Assembly (NCBI RefSeq): GCF_035582795.1
Contig: NC_134370.1
Span: 38,241,501-38,305,500, forward strand
Length of the DNA stretch: 64,000 bases
Source: Mycteria americana
Taxonomy: Eukaryota; Chordata; Aves; Ciconiiformes; Ciconiidae
Reading direction: 5' to 3'
Shown here one piece after another: positions 61,690 to 64,000 of this stretch. Both the position numbers and the translations under genes were made by a program. A model generated the notes under the pieces. That model made no database searches. It was not told the origin of the DNA and worked only from the letters and a program-made list of their open reading frames with translations. How positions within the stretch are numbered: position 1 is the first letter of the stretch; the number at the start of each line of letters is the position of its first letter.

Positions 61690-62080
61690 TGGAAACCTCC
61701 AGGAGCCATTCAGCCTGTAATCAGTACCATTCTCTCCCTAAACAATAACCACCGCACCGCCAACAAGAGTTTTACGCCTAGCTCTTTGCAGGTCTCCTCT
61801 ATGGCGCTGTGTGAAGTGGAGCTGTTTGCGACTCGTCATTAGGACTGAAAGGTTTCGCTATGAGATATTGTCAAATTTGTTAGAAATAATGTCCGCTGCT
61901 TGAGGAAAGGGAGATGCCACGAATGACGCGCTCTGATAGCATCAAAGGCAAAGCAAGCTTTTCAGAGGAGTAAAAGCTTTCAGCTGTAGCAGTAGACTCT
62001 ATAATTAGCAACGACAAACCAAAAGAGCAAGCAGTACAGTCGAGGAGAAACTTAGCCAAATAGGCACGATTTTCCAGGCA
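61690..62080. promoter_or_regulatory. Candidate conserved noncoding block beside exon 1 of 19
   Basis: Non-repetitive sequence about 80-470 bp from the exon end, with AAACAATAACC (SOX/FOX-like), GCGACTCGTCATTAGG, GATATTGTCAAATTTG and CACGAATGACGCGC. It keeps CpGs in an otherwise AT-leaning region. Conservation was not tested. Confidence 0.25.
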
Positions 62081-62157
62081 CGGGTTGTACAAAGACTTAT
62101 TGTAGGGCTAGCTCCTCCGGCCCCGCTGGGCTCCCCACCACATCCCCCATGACTTAC

Positions 62158-62236
62158 CCGAGACGATGGTGTAGCCGATGCCCCGGGGACGTCCCTTGTC
62201 CTGGTCGATCGCCGTTATCATCCGCACAGTGGTACC
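62158..62236 (-). CDS. CDH23: CDH23 exon 1 of 19 in window (EC3, first part)
   Basis: 79 nt, starting in phase 0 and ending one base into a codon. It encodes GTTVRMITAIDQDKGRPRGI and on to TIVSG. The DQD with following KGRPRG is the DxD calcium site of EC3. On the minus strand the acceptor is a C-rich tract ending CCCAG and the donor is GTAAGT. The residues match mammalian EC3 almost exactly (V to M and V to I changes). The preceding exon, carrying the EC2/EC3 linker, is beyond the window. Confidence 0.95.
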
Positions 62237-64000
62237 CTGGGGACAGAGAGGAGACACCCGTTACAGCCCCCCCGGCTGAGCACTGGTAGGGCTCCGAGGG
62301 CACCCTGCCAAGGTGTTGCGCCTCTTACCGTGGGCCACATGCTTGGGAAAACCTGTCCAAGGACAAGGCAAGTCATGGAAAAGTCCCAACCCTACTTCTT
62401 AGCGCAGTTCGGGCTCACCACTCATGGCTCTTGTGCAAGCTGGAAACTCTGCTAACCCACCCCAGGGTGTAGCTGGTGATGCTGAGGGCAGGACCGGCAT
62501 GTCCTCTAACTGAACCACCGAGCAGGCTGAGCTTGACCATGCAGTAGGTTTGTACCAGGGCAAGTGTCTGTAGGGACTGGTAGAGCACCACCAGACTTAT
62601 TCCCCATGCTGCTCATCCCCTGCCCAGAAGAGGAGGATTTGAAGCAAGGTCAGTGTGGTAAGCACAGCTATCAGTGCTCAAGGAAGAAGAGGAAGGAGAA
62701 ACCGAAGGTGCAGCATTGGCAAAGCCAGGACGCGCCTTCTCGCAGCATCACCGCTGCGCAGGCTCTGGGTGACAGGCAAAAGCATACACTCCTCTGCCAC
62801 AGAGATTTTCACTCCGCAGTCCCTCGAGAACCAAAGGCAACAATTCGCTCCCACCGTGACCTTCAGCACTGGTCGTTACACCAGTTTTATCTCCCACTGG
62901 CCTCCCAGTTTCAACTGGTCCTCTTCTCCCCCTGCGTTCTTCAAACAAGGCACCCTAGGTGACAAGGGATGCTCGTGCTGGCCATCAGCATCCAGCTGCA
63001 TAACTAAGTGAGCTGCAGAGATTTTAATTGAAACCTTTAAGGAGGAGGGTTGGACAGATGCCGAGAACAGGGGATTGCCCGCAGGCAGGAGTTTCTGCAA
63101 CTGCCAGCTCACCCACCTCATCCTCCATCCTGCAGGACAGAGCTGTTTCTTATAGCCCACCAGAAAGGTCCATGAGGCCAGGAGTCCCCCAAAACCAATG
63201 AATAACATAAAAGTGACCCAAAATTCTTGTTTAGTTCTTTAAATAAAAACATCACATGCTTATGTCAAGTCCATAAACCGTACTTCCCCCGCCGCACTGC
63301 AGTGAGCCCATGTGAATACAAACACATGCACATGCACATAATTAATGTAGTGTGAAAAAATTTACAACTCAGCTGTTCTTGTTTTCATTGGTTTATCAAC
63401 AGTGGGAAAAAGAGCAATTTTAATTTAATTTTTTTTTTTTTCCCCTCAAAGGAAATGTCAACAGAGGCATTTGCATATCTAACGAGGGAGCATAGTGGGA
63501 CGGCAGTGTTGCATTTGTCCTGCAATCCATCAGTTGAAGGCCAAAGGGAAAGCTGCTGCAGAAACATCACCAGTGGAAAGCAGGGACTTGCCGTCTTCCC
63601 CAGCTTTCAGAGGCGTGCCCCTGCGGGCTCAAGGGAGATGCTCTGCTACCTCCAGCCGTAAAGAAGGCTCCTGGGGCCAGGCAGACTGCCCCTTCCCTGA
63701 TCTCCGAGGGCATTGCAATAGACTCCTTAAGTAAATCCACATTATTAACCGAGAACATTAGCCATAAATCCCAGGTCACTGGCCTTTGAGCAGCGCTCGG
63801 CTGGTGAGGCTCAGCAGCTGCCGGAGAGCCTCTAAATCACTGACAATAACTGTCCTTTCCAAAGGAGCAAGGATAGCTAAAAAGCACAAGAAAAGTGGGA
63901 AAGGAGCAGGTGGGAAAGCAGAACAAGTGATGTGGAAAGGAGAGCAAGGCAAAGCAGAGAAAAAAAGGAGAGGCGTGCAATCCAGCATGCTCTCCCCAGC
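62237..64000 (-). other. CDH23: CDH23 intron upstream of exon 1 of 19 (partial)
   Basis: 1,764 bp of an intron that continues past the right edge. It holds a T run (63429-63441) and an octamer motif (63469-63476). The exon carrying the EC2/EC3 linker was not found and must lie beyond. Confidence 0.88.
63469..63476 (+). promoter_or_regulatory. POU octamer motif ATTTGCAT
   Basis: A perfect octamer lies in AT-rich intronic sequence. POU-domain factors, including hair-cell POU4F3, bind related sites. An 8 bp match alone is weak evidence. Confidence 0.15.

Larger units (their letters stand above)
49975..62157 (-). other. CDH23: CDH23 intron 1/2 (12.2 kb)
   Basis: It contains A-rich runs (50640, 52582, 54458), a C11 run (54630-54640), a CAGG microsatellite (58423-58443), a degraded interspersed repeat (60303-60460), and three AT-rich blocks that look like conserved noncoding sequence (58520-58650, 59020-59180, 61690-62080). 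No gene recognised. Confidence 0.88.
1..64000 (-). other. CDH23: CDH23 (cadherin-23) gene, internal part; whole window lies within the locus
   Basis: Cadherin-23 is a very large single-pass membrane cadherin with 27 extracellular repeats. In hair cells it forms the upper part of the stereocilia tip link, pairing with PCDH15. Loss causes Usher syndrome 1D and DFNB12 deafness in humans. Seen here: 19 minus-strand exons whose joined reading frame is 870 codons without a stop and matches, as recalled, mammalian CDH23 from early EC3 to the start of EC11, residue for residue in length except for two residues in EC4. Calcium motifs occur in order in each repeat. This stretch is the rod-like shaft; the PCDH15-binding tip (EC1-2) and membrane end are outside the window. 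Both ends of the gene are missing. Paralogues such as PCDH15 or FAT are ruled out by the near-identity over many exons. Confidence 0.96.

Noticed and set aside
1-64000. CRISPR arrays, tRNA or rRNA genes, operons, prokaryotic insertion sequences
   Set aside because: None seen; intron-exon structure shows vertebrate nuclear DNA.
1-64000. CR1 LINE 3' ends or retroviral LTRs
   Set aside because: I looked for the typical CR1 tail and consensus strings and for paired terminal repeats and found none convincing.

Overview
The window is vertebrate nuclear DNA, most likely from a bird. Nearly all of it belongs to one gene read on the minus strand, CDH23 (cadherin-23, the tip-link and Usher 1D cadherin). 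I place it in birds because the exons are close to mammalian CDH23 at the protein level, the introns are compact, I see no Alu, L1 or B1-like sequence, and one degraded repeat near 60.3-60.5 kb resembles an old interspersed repeat known from sauropsid genomes. Bird rather than reptile is an inference.

Nineteen consecutive CDH23 coding exons can be placed to the base from splice sites, reading phase and recall of the mammalian protein. From 5' to 3' on the minus strand they run from 62236 down to 6492. Joined, they give 2,610 nt, exactly 870 codons, with no stop and every phase matching. They cover the middle of the first half of the extracellular region, from just inside cadherin repeat EC3 to the first strand of EC11. 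The signal peptide and EC1-EC2, which bind PCDH15 at the tip link, lie beyond 64000. EC11 onward, the membrane segment and the cytoplasmic tail lie before base 1. Canonical calcium-binding motifs (DxD, LDRE or LDxE, DxNDN) recur once per repeat, and N-glycosylation sequons are frequent.

Region by region: 62237-64000 is the intron before the first visible exon. Exons 1-5 (62.2 to 37.9 kb) are spread out, with introns of 12.2, 2.0, 8.7 and 0.8 kb. A 15.5 kb intron follows (22.4-37.9 kb). Exons 6-19 (22.4 to 6.5 kb) are clustered with introns of 0.3-3.3 kb. From 6491 to base 1 is the start of another large intron, whose donor appears to be GC rather than GT.

Inside that last intron, on the opposite strand, lies a second gene: the single coding exon (3629-4039) of C10orf105, a 136-residue single-pass membrane protein of unknown function, followed by a plausible 3' UTR and polyadenylation signal. 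A C10orf105 nested antisense in a CDH23 intron is the arrangement known in mammals, so synteny supports both calls.

The rest is intronic DNA with small tandem repeats, homopolymer runs, one possible retroposed 3' end, and several AT-rich blocks that look like conserved noncoding elements by composition only. No RNA genes, CRISPR arrays, prokaryotic features or complete mobile elements were seen. I found no evidence of an undescribed multi-gene system. The most interesting points are the GC splice donor, a calcium-motif difference from mammals in EC4, the nested gene, and the candidate regulatory blocks.
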